Counted from the stretch's first letter, positions 39,460-48,690 are shown. The stretch is DNA of 64,000 nt from Campylobacter insulaenigrae NCTC 12927 (GCF_000816185.1 NZ_CP007770.1:682001-746000), one strand, 5' to 3'. Numbers and translations are program-made. The notes: generated from the letters alone by a model not told the origin.

Positions 39460-39984
39460 ATGAATGCAGTGTTATTCAAAGGAAATGAAGTTAAGCTAAA
39501 GGGAAATCAGCTTGAAGTTGGCGATATAGCTCCAAATATCATGTTAAAAGCAAAAGATCTTTCAAGTGTTGAAGTAGCTTCAAAAGGAAAAACTCAAATT
39601 ATTATTAGTGTTCCAAGTTTAGATACGCCAGTATGTGCAACCGAAGCAAGAGAATTTAATAAAAAAGCGGCTTCTACTAATGCTGAAGTAATCGTAGTAA
39701 GTATGGATTTACCATTTGCAATGGGTCGTTTTTGTTCAACTGAAGGTATAGATAATTTAATTGTAGCAAGTGATTTTGTTTCGAAAGAATTTGGTGAAAA
39801 ATATGGTGTTTTAATGGCAGATGGTCCATTAGAAGGAATTTTAGCAAGAGCTGTATTTGTTATAAAAGATGGTGTGATTGCTTATAAAGAACTAGTTAAA
39901 GAAGTAACAGATCTTCCAAATATGCAAGCTTTAGAAGATTTTTTTAGTCAAAGTTGCGGTTGTGGTGGTTGTGGTTGCCATTAA
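39460..39984 (+). CDS. tpx: Thiol peroxidase Tpx with Cys/Gly-rich tail
   Basis: Thioredoxin-dependent atypical 2-Cys peroxiredoxin. 174 residues from ATG 39460, with AAAAAAGGA upstream; an in-frame ATG at 39427 gives an unlikely leader. Peroxidatic Cys in SLDTPVCATEAREFN, resolving Cys in LPFAMGRFCSTEG. The protein ends SQSCGCGGCGCH, a Cys/Gly/His tail not needed for catalysis in the family, which could bind metal. Confidence 0.94.
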   Translation: MNAVLFKGNEVKLKGNQLEVGDIAPNIMLKAKDLSSVEVASKGKTQIIISVPSLDTPVCATEAREFNKKAASTNAEVIVVSMDLPFAMGRFCSTEGIDNLIVASDFVSKEFGEKYGVLMADGPLEGILARAVFVIKDGVIAYKELVKEVTDLPNMQALEDFFSQSCGCGGCGCH

Positions 39985-39990
39985 TAAATT

Positions 39991-40015
39991 TTAGAAGTCT
40001 TAAATAGACTTCTAA
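39991..40015. promoter_or_regulatory. Perfect inverted repeat before the Crp/Fnr gene
   Basis: TTAGAAGTCT (39991-40000) and AGACTTCTAA (40006-40015), a perfect 10-bp palindrome with a 5-base spacer, between tpx and the regulator. There is no U-run, so a tpx terminator is doubtful. It ends 8 bases before the regulator's ATG, where a ribosome site would be expected, so it may be an operator or an RNA hairpin that controls translation. Confidence 0.55.
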
Positions 40016-40023
40016 ATGTGAAT

Positions 40024-40629
40024 ATGAAAAATATTATTTTTAAATTTAATTTACAAGATGCTGATGAAAAATTAGCATTATCCAATCTTGTCATAAGAGA
40101 TCTAAAAAGTAATTTTAAAGTTAATGATGAATGTTTAGGTCTTATTAAAATTATAAAAGGAAAGCTTAGAGCTTACATTTTAACTTCCAATGCGAAAGAA
40201 ATTACATTATTTAATTTACAAGAAGGTGATGAGTGTTTGATTTGCTCTCAATGTAATGTAGATAGTATTGATCATGATGTTTTCATACAAAGTTCTCAAG
40301 ATACAAGTATTGAGATATTACCTGCTAAAATTTTTAGTAAATTGAAAGAAAAATACCCTCAAGTTAATAATTATGCTTTAAATTTAATTACAAAAAGATT
40401 TAATATTTTAGTAAAAGTTTTAGAGCAAGCTTTGTTTTCACCTTTAAATGAAAGAATTTGTAATTTTTTAAAAGAAAATGCAATAAATAATCAAATTAAA
40501 ATTACCCATGAAGAATTAGCAAATCATCTTGGAAGTGCAAGAGAAGTAATATCTAGAATTTTAAAAGAATTAGAAAAAAATAAAAAAATAAAACTTCTAA
40601 GAGGTAAAATTATTTTACTTGCTTTGTGA
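40024..40629 (+). CDS. Crp/Fnr-family transcriptional regulator
   Basis: 201 residues from ATG 40024; a GTG at 40018 is also possible. N-terminal cNMP-binding-like beta barrel without an obvious FNR-type Cys cluster (Cys codons occur in CLGLI and ECLICSQC). A long dimer helix and a C-terminal Crp HTH (ITHEELANHLGSAREVISRILKELEKN) follow. Size and type resemble NssR-like regulators of nitrosative stress in Campylobacter, but no target globin gene is in the window. No standard Shine-Dalgarno is visible. Confidence 0.88.
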   Translation: MKNIIFKFNLQDADEKLALSNLVIRDLKSNFKVNDECLGLIKIIKGKLRAYILTSNAKEITLFNLQEGDECLICSQCNVDSIDHDVFIQSSQDTSIEILPAKIFSKLKEKYPQVNNYALNLITKRFNILVKVLEQALFSPLNERICNFLKENAINNQIKITHEELANHLGSAREVISRILKELEKNKKIKLLRGKIILLAL

Positions 40630-40659
40630 CTTTATCACTGATATCAAAATATTTTTTAT

Positions 40660-40668
40660 TTATAATCT
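40660..40668 (+). promoter_or_regulatory. -10 box before the DUF2892 gene
   Basis: TTTTTTATTTATAATCTC (about 40653-40670) contains a TATAAT-type -10 box after a T-rich stretch, about 20 bases upstream of the AAAGGAG ribosome site and ATG 40691. This suggests the small membrane protein has its own promoter. Confidence 0.4.
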
Positions 40669-40690
40669 CAAATAAAAAAAGGAGATTAAA

Positions 40691-40903
40691 ATGAAAAAAA
40701 CAGAAAGATTTTTTAGAATACTACTTTCTATGTGTGCATTTTCTATGGGAATATATTTTTCTACTTGGTGGGGTTTGTTAGGGTTAATTCCATTTTTAAC
40801 AGGCTTATTTGGAATATGTCCAATTAGAGTATTAAGTGGAAAACAAGCTTGTCCTCTAGGAATTTGCCCTATTTCTAAAAAGAAAAACAGCGATATATGC
40901 TAG
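40691..40903 (+). CDS. Small DUF2892 (YgaP-type) membrane protein
   Basis: 70 residues with two membrane segments ([31 protein letters not shown]) followed by the cysteine-bearing CPIRV...CPLGICPI tail. This is the transmembrane module found at the end of YgaP rhodaneses, here stand-alone. A very good ribosome site (AAAGGAG) precedes it. Its end overlaps the convergent msrA remnant by 29 bases. Confidence 0.87.
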   Translation: MKKTERFFRILLSMCAFSMGIYFSTWWGLLGLIPFLTGLFGICPIRVLSGKQACPLGICPISKKKNSDIC

Positions 40904-41401
40904 TTTTTTCGATTTTTGGAATTATTACAGATTGACAATAAGCTTGACTTGGGTTCTTCTTGAAATATTTTTGATGATATTCTTCAGCTTTATAATATTT
41001 TTGCAATTTGGCTATTTCAGTAACTATAGTTTTTAAATACTGCTTTTGAATATTTTTAATAAAACTATTGATAACATCTAAATCTTCGTCATTACTATAA
41101 AAGATAATTGATCGATATTGTATCCCTTTATCAGCACCTTGTTTATCCTTGCTTGTTGGATCATGCATTTTAAAAAAATAGTTAAAATTTTTTCTAATGA
41201 AATTTGATTTGGATCATAAGTAAGTTTTACAACTTCTATGTTTCCATCACCATTTGAAACGCTTTTATAGGTTGGATTATCTTGACCACCACTGTAGCCA
41301 ACTTCACTGGTTAAAATCCCATTAATTTCATCAAAAACAGCTTCAACGCACCAAAAACAACCTCCACCTAAAACAATTTCCTTGGATAAAACAGTATGCA
41401 T
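40875..41401 (-). pseudogene. msrA: Peptide methionine sulfoxide reductase MsrA, split by a one-base frameshift
   Basis: MsrA reduces methionine-S-sulfoxide. The 5' frame (start 41401, AGGAG upstream) holds the catalytic [11 protein letters not shown] and [11 protein letters not shown] motifs. The 3' frame (to 40875) holds [19 protein letters not shown] and KNPSQAYC. The frames part in a T7 run of the coding strand (41172-41178): one extra T would give FFKMHDPT, the normal reading. So it is either inactivated by a homopolymer slip, phase-variable, or rescued by -1 frameshifting, since the site reads U UUU UUA. A sequencing error is also possible. Confidence 0.85.
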
Positions 41402-41412
41402 TTTAATTACTC

Positions 41413-41760
41413 CTATTTTAAATCTTCTTGCAAGATAAGTCTCATTAAATAAAGCTCTTCTCCATCAATAATTTTTAAATTTTTATCTTCACATTTTGGG
41501 CACCAAAAGATATTCTTTTCTAAAATTCCACTAAAATGACATTTTGGACATTCTACAAGTACTTCTTGTAAATGTAGTATTATTTTAGCATTTTTACAAA
41601 TAAAACTATTTTCTTTAAATGTTTCAAAGCTTCTCTGTAAAAGAGAAGCTTCAACCCCACTTAAACGCCCTATTTTTACATGCACTTCTTCTACAATTTT
41701 GCCTTGAGCATACTCTTCACAAAGCTCGAGTAAAGACTCAGTAATACTTAACTCATGCAT
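41413..41760 (-). CDS. hypA: Hydrogenase nickel incorporation protein HypA
   Basis: Delivers nickel with HypB to the [NiFe] hydrogenase large subunit (and in relatives to urease). 115 residues from ATG 41760, giving the invariant MHELSI start with the Ni-binding His2; longer frames upstream run into hypE. The zinc site has CPKCHF and CPKCED. It follows hypE by one base and is the last hyp gene; msrA starts 11 bases further on. Confidence 0.95.
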   Translation of the reverse strand: MHELSITESLLELCEEYAQGKIVEEVHVKIGRLSGVEASLLQRSFETFKENSFICKNAKIILHLQEVLVECPKCHFSGILEKNIFWCPKCEDKNLKIIDGEELYLMRLILQEDLK

Positions 41761-41761
41761 A

Positions 41762-42733
41762 TTAACAAATTCTTGGTAAAAGTTCGCCCTTAGGAGCTTC
41801 CAAAATACGCCTTGCTCCATAAGCATTTTCTAAGACTACTCTAGATTTTTTAATAGCAGTTACCTCACCTATAATACTTGCATTGTGATTGAATTTTTGC
41901 AAAATCTCTAAAGTAAATTTTTCATCCTCTTTTTCAACACACAATACAAAAGTACCCTCGTTTGCAAGCTCATAAGGTTCATATCCAAAAAGTTCGCATA
42001 CTCCTAAAACTTCATTACAAATTGGAATTTTTTCTTCATATATTAAAAGCTCAAATCCGCTTAATAAACTCCATTCATTTAATACTGCACTAAGTCCTCC
42101 ACGCGTAGCATCACGCATAGCTTTGATTTTAATATTTGATTTTAAAAGAGCTTCTACTTCAGATTTTAAATTCTTACAATCACTTATTATATTAGCTTGT
42201 AAATTATTTCTTTCGACTAAAACAGCGCATCCATGAGCTCCAATATCTCTTGAAACTATTATACTTAAATTATTTTGTATATCTTTTGTAGATATTTTTT
42301 TGATAACTTTACCTATGCAAGAAGTATTGATATAAATTTCATCGCCTTTATTCTTAGGCACAACTTTAGTATCTCCACAAACTAACTTGACACCTAGTTC
42401 CAAGCATTCTTTTTTTATAGAATTTAAGATAATTTTTAGCTTTTCAATTTCAAATCCTTCTTCTAAAATCAAAGCCAAAGAAAGATAAAGCGGTTTTGCA
42501 CCTACCATCAAAACATCATTAACACTTCCGCAAACAGATAATTTTCCTATATCTAAGTTTTTCAAAAAAATAGGATTTAACACAAAAGAATCTGTGCTAA
42601 AAGCTATATCATTTAATATTGCTGCATCATTTGCTTCACTTAGTACATCATTATCAAAAATAGAAAAAATTTCTCCAACTAAAGCATTCATTTCATCGCC
42701 ACCACCACCGTGAGCTAAAGTAATTTTATCCAT
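41762..42733 (-). CDS. hypE: Carbamoyl-phosphate dehydratase HypE
   Basis: Converts the carbamoyl thioester on its C-terminal Cys to thiocyanate for the Fe(CN)2CO centre. 323 residues from ATG 42733 (MDKITLAHGGGGDEMN); the upstream frame runs into hypD. AIR-synthase-like fold with FSTDSFV, GDTKVVPK, RDATRGGLSAVLNE. It ends GELLPRIC with the reactive C-terminal Cys. Confidence 0.96.
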   Translation of the reverse strand: MDKITLAHGGGGDEMNALVGEIFSIFDNDVLSEANDAAILNDIAFSTDSFVLNPIFLKNLDIGKLSVCGSVNDVLMVGAKPLYLSLALILEEGFEIEKLKIILNSIKKECLELGVKLVCGDTKVVPKNKGDEIYINTSCIGKVIKKISTKDIQNNLSIIVSRDIGAHGCAVLVERNNLQANIISDCKNLKSEVEALLKSNIKIKAMRDATRGGLSAVLNEWSLLSGFELLIYEEKIPICNEVLGVCELFGYEPYELANEGTFVLCVEKEDEKFTLEILQKFNHNASIIGEVTAIKKSRVVLENAYGARRILEAPKGELLPRIC

Positions 42734-42741
42734 TTTGATCC

Positions 42742-43827
42742 TTAGTTTTGATAATACTTGTAATAAGCAGCACAAGCTCCTTCGCTAGAAACCATACAGC
42801 TTCCTATAGGATTTTTAGGGGTACAGACCTTAGAAAATACTTTACAATCATAAGGTTTTGCTAATCCTCTTAAAATCTGACCACAAATACAAGCTTTACT
42901 CTCATCCTTGCTTTCTACTTTACAATCAAATATTTTTTCAGCATTTAAAAAATCATATTTATCTTTTAAGTAAAGTCCACCATTTTTAATAATCCCAAGC
43001 CCTCTAAATTCAAAATTACAAGGTTGAAAAAATTCTCTTACAAGTTCTTGAGCTTTTATATTGCCTTCTTTGCTAACAACTCTAAAATATTCATTATACA
43101 CTTTATGAGTATTTGCATTAATTTGTTCTACTATATTCAATATACTAAGCATAATATCTACAGGTTCAAAACCACTGACTGCTATAGGGGTTTTATATTT
43201 ATTAGCTATTGGCTCATAAATATTTGAACCTGTTATCACGCTAACATGCGAAGGACCCAAAAAAGCATCTATTTTAACTTTTTTATCTTGCATAATGGCT
43301 TCTATTGCAGGTGGTACTAAAACATGATTAATATGAAAAAACAAGTTTTTTAATTTCATCTTTATACTTTTTTGAATAATAGAAGCACTCATAGGGGTTG
43401 TTGTTTCAAAGCCTATAGCAAAAAAAATAATAGTTTTATCTTGATTGTTTATAGCAATATCAAGAGCTTCTAATGGAGTATAAAGTGCTCTAATGTCAGC
43501 ACCTTTTGCTCTAAGATCAATCAAACTCTCGTAGCTTCCTGGAATTCTTAACATATCTCCTAAAACGCAAAAAATCGTATTTGGCATGCTTGCAAGTTTT
43601 AAGGCTATATCAATACGCTCTCTTGGCATCACACACACAGGACACCCTGGTCCATGAATAAAATTGATATCTTTTGGAAGCAAACTTGGTAAAGCAAATT
43701 TCATAATACTATGAGTGTGTCCACCGCAAATTTCCATTATATTAATAGGTTTTGTAAGCTTAGAGGCGATTAGCTCTTTTAAAGTTAAAATTCTTTCTTT
43801 ATCTCTAAAGTCATTGATTAAATCCAT
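42742..43827 (-). CDS. hypD: Hydrogenase Fe-cyanide assembly protein HypD
   Basis: [4Fe-4S] scaffold that with HypC receives the CN ligands. 361 residues. ICGGHTHSI, HGPGCPVCVMP and AIGFETTTPMSA are the hallmark motifs; C-terminal cysteines (CICGQILRG, CSMV-type GSCMVSSEGAC) hold the cluster. It overlaps hypC by 17 bases. Confidence 0.96.
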   Translation of the reverse strand: MDLINDFRDKERILTLKELIASKLTKPINIMEICGGHTHSIMKFALPSLLPKDINFIHGPGCPVCVMPRERIDIALKLASMPNTIFCVLGDMLRIPGSYESLIDLRAKGADIRALYTPLEALDIAINNQDKTIIFFAIGFETTTPMSASIIQKSIKMKLKNLFFHINHVLVPPAIEAIMQDKKVKIDAFLGPSHVSVITGSNIYEPIANKYKTPIAVSGFEPVDIMLSILNIVEQINANTHKVYNEYFRVVSKEGNIKAQELVREFFQPCNFEFRGLGIIKNGGLYLKDKYDFLNAEKIFDCKVESKDESKACICGQILRGLAKPYDCKVFSKVCTPKNPIGSCMVSSEGACAAYYKYYQN

Positions 43828-44095
43828 CTTTTAAACCCATGTCCCCTTCATATTCATCGATTTGACCATTATCCATCTTACATGCGATGTCTGTATAAAT
43901 TTTTAAACTTTCTTTGGCTGCTTGAGTATCTATTTTTTCCATCGCAAAACCAACATGGATTAAAACATAATCACCTACATTTAAAGGCTCACTTATTAAA
44001 TCCAAACTTACTCGTCGCTTAACACCTAAAGTCTCCACTATAGCTGAATTTAATTCATCAATTTCTAAGATTTTAGAAGGTATAGAAAGACACAT
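43811..44095 (-). CDS. hypC: Hydrogenase maturation chaperone HypC
   Basis: 94 residues. Starts MCLSIPSKI with the essential Cys2; ends with an acidic tail. Carries the Fe(CN)2CO unit between HypD and the hydrogenase precursor. Its start shares one base with the hypB stop. Confidence 0.95.
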   Translation of the reverse strand: MCLSIPSKILEIDELNSAIVETLGVKRRVSLDLISEPLNVGDYVLIHVGFAMEKIDTQAAKESLKIYTDIACKMDNGQIDEYEGDMGLKDGFNQ

Positions 44096-44817
44096 TAATT
44101 TAATTCCTTTTTCATTTTTAAATAATTAATCCATAGGTTAAAACCAGATTTTGTCTTGCTATCTAAAATCATTATGTCAATCTTAGGATTTAATCTTTTT
44201 GCTGCTAGTGAAACTTGTTCAAAATCAAAATCAAAATGCTGAGCCAAATCAGCCTTAGTGATAATGAGCAAATCAGCTTTTCTAAACATTACAGGATATT
44301 TTTCAACCTTATCATGACCTTCTGTTACTGAAAGTAAAACTATATTTAAATGCTCTCCTAAATCATAGCTTGCTGGGCAAACTAAATTCCCTACATTTTC
44401 TATAAATACAATATCAAGATCACTTAATTTAAAATGATGCAAAGCTTCATGAACCATAAAAGCATCTAAATGGCAAGTTTGACCAGTAGTGATTTGATGA
44501 GCCAATGCACCTGCATTTTTAATACGATTTGCATCATTATTTGTTTCTAAATCTCCTTCAACAACAGCAATTTTTAGTTCATTGTTTAAAGTTTTTATAG
44601 TTTCTTCTAAAAGTGTAGTCTTTCCACTTCCAGGCGAACTCATTAAATTGATGCATAAAGTTTTATATTCATTAAAATGTTCTCTATTATGAGCAGCCTG
44701 ATGATCATTTTTTGATAAAATTTTACTAATAACATTGATAGTTTTTTCATCTTTTAAAGCTGGATTTTCATGATGATGTTCATGCTCACTTATAGAGCAG
44801 CCGCAATCTTTACACAT
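44095..44817 (-). CDS. hypB: Hydrogenase nickel incorporation GTPase HypB
   Basis: 240 residues. The N-terminal MCKDCGCSI metal site and a short His-rich stretch (EHEHHHE) are followed by the SIMIBI GTPase domain: P-loop SSPGSGKTT, VEGDLETNNDANRI, GQTCHLDA, NVGNLVCPASYDLG, ITKADL. Acts with HypA in Ni insertion. hypF ends 59 bases further along the strand, upstream of it. Confidence 0.96.
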   Translation of the reverse strand: MCKDCGCSISEHEHHHENPALKDEKTINVISKILSKNDHQAAHNREHFNEYKTLCINLMSSPGSGKTTLLEETIKTLNNELKIAVVEGDLETNNDANRIKNAGALAHQITTGQTCHLDAFMVHEALHHFKLSDLDIVFIENVGNLVCPASYDLGEHLNIVLLSVTEGHDKVEKYPVMFRKADLLIITKADLAQHFDFDFEQVSLAAKRLNPKIDIMILDSKTKSGFNLWINYLKMKKELN

Positions 44818-44875
44818 TTTTAATCCTTTTTCGTTTTATTTTATCTTTAAAAATATTAAAAATTTATGAGTTTTA

Positions 44876-47074
44876 TCAGGTTTTTAATGATAAATAATGT
44901 ACTAGTTGTCCTAAAGCTATTGAACTATCGTTACAAGGAAATTGTAAAGAAGTTTTATAAGAAATATTCTTTTTGTTTAAAATAGTAAGCAAAGTCTTGT
45001 TTTGAAATACACCGCCACTTAAAATAATTTTTTCTGTATAAAAACTTGATATCTTGACAATTATATTAGCTATGGCATTTAACAATCCTGTGCTAATTTT
45101 AATTTTATCATCATCTTTTAATGCTTGCAAAAATGCATTTTTAATACAAATTTCATTTTCTTTTATATCAAAATTATAACTATAATCAAGATTTTCATCA
45201 TAGTATTTTTCAAACAACAACCCTATTTGAGCTTCATAATCAAGATGTGTTATATCAAACGCAATAACTCCAAAAGCATCAATAATCCTACCAAGAGAAC
45301 TAGTATATAAAACACTTTTATCATAAATTTTATGCAAATTTTCTAATTTTATAGGGTCTAATTTGGATAAAATCTTTTTTGCTTCATTTTCGAATTTAAA
45401 ATCAAAAATTAAAGCTAAAGTCAAATTTAAAATATTTTTAATATCACTATTTATGAGCTTAAAGGATTTAAAGTGATGTAACCTTTCATAAGATCTCAAA
45501 TTTGCTTTAAAAATTTCTCCTCCCCATATATTACCATCATCACCATAGCCTGTTCCATCAAAAATAAATGCTATAACATCTTCATTATAAATTTTATGCT
45601 CAAATAAACACGCACATAAGTGCGCGTAATGATGTTGTATAAAATACTTTTTAGAAGAATTAAATTCCTTTGTATATAAAAAATGCGGATGCTTATCACA
45701 TAAAATTTGATTAAATTCAAGATCATAGGAATCTTTGAAAAAATTTAATATTTTCAAAAATCTATCTTGTATATCTATATCTTTCATATCTCCTATATAA
45801 GGAGATATGAAAATTTGGCCTTTAAAAAAACACGCAAATTCATTTTTTAATTCACTACCCAAAGCAAGGATATTTTCATCATAATTAAAAATATCTTTAC
45901 AATGATAATAAAAAGGATTTAAACCTCTAGAAGTTCTTAAAAACATTATTTTGTCGTCAATTACTTGAGCAATACTATCATCACTTGAATTTACAATATC
46001 TCTATCATAGTCAAGATAAAAATCAAATACATTATAAAGTTTGTCTAAAAGCTTTTGCTCTTCAAAAATAATACTTTGCGAACTAATGTTTGCACTAGTT
46101 GCTACAATAGGTTTATCAAAATATTCAAATAACAACAAATGTGTTCCCATATAAGCTAGCATAATCCCTATTTTATCTGTATCTGGCGCTAAATTTTTTA
46201 AAATCTTTTTACTTTTTAATATTACAATTGGCTTTAAATGTGATTGTAAAAGTTTTGCTTCATTTTCATTTATGTAAGCTAGTTTTTCTGCCATTTGTAT
46301 ATCTTTTGCCATGATGGCTAAAGGTTTTTTAGGACGCTTTTTTCTTCTTCTTAACTCATTAATAGTGTTTTCATTTGTGCTATCGCAAATTAAATGAAAT
46401 CCTCCCATACCTTTTAAAGCGATAATTTTACCTTCATTTAGAAGTTTAGAAAGCATAAAAAAAGCTTGCTCATCTTTTGCTAATATATTTTTATTTTTGT
46501 CCTTTAAAAAGATAGTGATTTTGCATCGAGGACAAGATAGAGGTTGGGCATGAAAGCGTCTATTTAAAGGATCTTTATATTCACTCTCGCAAAAAGAACA
46601 CATGCTAAAATTATCCATAGCGGTATTGTTTCTATCATAAGGAAGCTTTTTAATGATAGAAAATCTAGGACCACAATTAGTACAAGTGATAAAAGGATAT
46701 CTATAGCGAGGATTTTTTTTATCATAAAATTCTTTCTGGCAATCATCACAAAGAGAAAAATCACTTAAAATGGGACTAAATTTGTCTGTATCTTTAGATG
46801 AACTTATGAAAAAATCTTGATATTTGTGCTTAAAACTTGTTTTTGAAATTTGGATTTGATCTATTCTTGCTAGTTTTGGTAATTGTTTTAATAATTGATC
46901 TTTAAAAGTCTCGAATAAAAATTCTTCGCATTGAAGCCTTATGACTACCCCTAGACCATCATTATAAACTTCCCCATAAAGACGTAGCCTTTTAGCTAAA
47001 TTATAAACAAAAGGTCTAAAACCAACTCCTTGAACTAGCCCTTTGATGCAAATTTCATATCCAAAGTGGAACAT
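44876..47074 (-). CDS. hypF: Carbamoyltransferase HypF
   Basis: Uses carbamoyl phosphate to build the CN precursor on HypE. 732 residues in normal domain order: acylphosphatase (KGLVQGVGFRPFVYN, residues ~8-95), two zinc fingers (CDDCQKEF ... CTNCGPRF and CSFCESE ... CPRCK), YrdC/Sua5-like domain (about 200-380), and Kae1-like domain with HHYAHLCACLFEH, FDGTGYGDDGNIWGGE and ILSGGVFQNKTL. Its start lies 20 bases inside the upstream gene. Confidence 0.96.
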   Translation of the reverse strand: MFHFGYEICIKGLVQGVGFRPFVYNLAKRLRLYGEVYNDGLGVVIRLQCEEFLFETFKDQLLKQLPKLARIDQIQISKTSFKHKYQDFFISSSKDTDKFSPILSDFSLCDDCQKEFYDKKNPRYRYPFITCTNCGPRFSIIKKLPYDRNNTAMDNFSMCSFCESEYKDPLNRRFHAQPLSCPRCKITIFLKDKNKNILAKDEQAFFMLSKLLNEGKIIALKGMGGFHLICDSTNENTINELRRRKKRPKKPLAIMAKDIQMAEKLAYINENEAKLLQSHLKPIVILKSKKILKNLAPDTDKIGIMLAYMGTHLLLFEYFDKPIVATSANISSQSIIFEEQKLLDKLYNVFDFYLDYDRDIVNSSDDSIAQVIDDKIMFLRTSRGLNPFYYHCKDIFNYDENILALGSELKNEFACFFKGQIFISPYIGDMKDIDIQDRFLKILNFFKDSYDLEFNQILCDKHPHFLYTKEFNSSKKYFIQHHYAHLCACLFEHKIYNEDVIAFIFDGTGYGDDGNIWGGEIFKANLRSYERLHHFKSFKLINSDIKNILNLTLALIFDFKFENEAKKILSKLDPIKLENLHKIYDKSVLYTSSLGRIIDAFGVIAFDITHLDYEAQIGLLFEKYYDENLDYSYNFDIKENEICIKNAFLQALKDDDKIKISTGLLNAIANIIVKISSFYTEKIILSGGVFQNKTLLTILNKKNISYKTSLQFPCNDSSIALGQLVHYLSLKT

Positions 47075-48572
47075 CGCTTATCTTAAAAAATGGTATGTGC
47101 TTAAAAATATTTTTACTTAAGCTTTTATGTTCAAACAAACTACCACTTAATACAACAAAATCTGCTTGATTTTTTGCTTTTAAATCATCAAACATATCTC
47201 TTAAGCAATAAGCCAAAGATTCTATTGCACCTAAAGCTATAATCTGATCTTCTACACCTGCTAATTTAAAACTCATAACACTTCTTAAAGTTTTGGTGTA
47301 ATCAAATTCTTTTTGATCATTAAATTTAAAATCTATTCTAACACCTTTTGCCATTTTACTTTCATCTGATAAAGACAAGACTTTCATTCCAGCTTGCAAG
47401 GGATCTTTATCGAGTTCTAAAATAATCCCTATCATACAAAAAATTCCAAAAAAATTATTTTTCAAATTTAATTTTATTTGCGGTAAAACAAACTCTTTTT
47501 GATAGTTTTCTAATAATCTTTTAGCAGTTTCATCTTGTTTAACTACTTCATAAAATTCATCAAAACTTGTTGGCAATTTAAGTTTTAATAAATTTACCTG
47601 TTTATCTAGCAATATAATATCATCATATTTTTTACTAAGTTCTAAAAGTAAAGGCTTCTTATCTTTAAAATCAGATAATATACAAGAAATTCGTGCATAG
47701 TTTTTATCTTCTTTTTGGAAAATTAAATTTTTAAATTCAGGTAAAATATAATCAAAACCTTTTAAAACAAACATATTTTTTTCTATTAAAGCAACCTCGA
47801 AATCATCTTCAAAATATTGCAATTTTTTAAAGTTTAAAAATTTTATTCCTTCTTTATTAAGTTCATAGCATAAAGCAAAAATAAATAAATTATCATAAAT
47901 TTTAATCTTAAAATAGTCATTTTTAAGATTATGATTTTGTCTAAAAATAGCATTAAATTTTAGTTTCATTAAAGGCTTTTCAAGACCTGCTAGAATTTTA
48001 AATTGTTCATTATTACAAGAAAAAAACGCATTGATGTGTTTAGGGTCACTTGGCATTAAAAAATCATCTAGTGTTTCATTAAAAATTTCAAGAGTATAGA
48101 TTCCTTTATCATTTTTATATTCTATTTTTTGCTTGTTTTTTAATTTTTCCAAAGATTTTTCTAAAAAGAAATGAAAATTTTCTTTAGTAATTTTTATAAA
48201 ATCATTTTCAATTTTAAACTCTTCTTCGACAAAAATTTCCCATTCATTTTCAACAAGTTCACCATGAATGTAAGCATTAGCATTTAATCTTGTTAAAAAT
48301 GATCTCTTGGTAAAATCTTTTTTAGCTGGCTTTAAATTTTCAAGCTCTTCTTCGATTATTTTTAAATCAAATTTATCTAAAAAAATACTATGACTAATTT
48401 TTTCTAAATTTTCACAAAAGGCTTGCAAATATTCTTTTTCACCACTTATCTTAATAATAATCTTATTATCTTTTTGTTCAAAAACATAACTATAATCTTG
48501 GGCATAATACAATAAAAGATATTCAAATATGTCATTCTTGCATTTATAATCAAAAGTAATTTCTAAAAACAA
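47055..48572 (-). CDS. HypF-related protein of unknown function beside the hyp operon
   Basis: 505 residues; not a recognised family member by eye. The last ~150 residues resemble the end of the HypF Kae1-like domain: IALGAIESLAYCLRDMF, then VVLSGSLFEHKSLSKNIFKH matching HypF ILSGGVFQNKTL. The acylphosphatase, zinc-finger and YrdC parts are absent. The N-terminal 350 residues are charged and acidic without clear motifs. It overlaps hypF by 20 bases, so it is probably part of the same operon; C. jejuni has an equivalent (Cj0621, from memory). A maturation role is inference. Confidence 0.75.
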   Translation of the reverse strand: MFLEITFDYKCKNDIFEYLLLYYAQDYSYVFEQKDNKIIIKISGEKEYLQAFCENLEKISHSIFLDKFDLKIIEEELENLKPAKKDFTKRSFLTRLNANAYIHGELVENEWEIFVEEEFKIENDFIKITKENFHFFLEKSLEKLKNKQKIEYKNDKGIYTLEIFNETLDDFLMPSDPKHINAFFSCNNEQFKILAGLEKPLMKLKFNAIFRQNHNLKNDYFKIKIYDNLFIFALCYELNKEGIKFLNFKKLQYFEDDFEVALIEKNMFVLKGFDYILPEFKNLIFQKEDKNYARISCILSDFKDKKPLLLELSKKYDDIILLDKQVNLLKLKLPTSFDEFYEVVKQDETAKRLLENYQKEFVLPQIKLNLKNNFFGIFCMIGIILELDKDPLQAGMKVLSLSDESKMAKGVRIDFKFNDQKEFDYTKTLRSVMSFKLAGVEDQIIALGAIESLAYCLRDMFDDLKAKNQADFVVLSGSLFEHKSLSKNIFKHIPFFKISDVPLWI

Positions 48573-48690
48573 AATAAAACCTTAAAGATTAAACTAAAGC
48601 GTAAATATAACAATTTTAATTCTAAGGAAAGCTTAAAAAATACACAATACAAACTTTAAAATAATAAAAATATTTCTTCAATTTTTATTA

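Noticed and set aside
40875-41401. Two separate small genes covering the msrA region
   Set aside because: Each half carries complementary, ordered MsrA motifs and only the first has a ribosome site, so this is one frameshifted gene.
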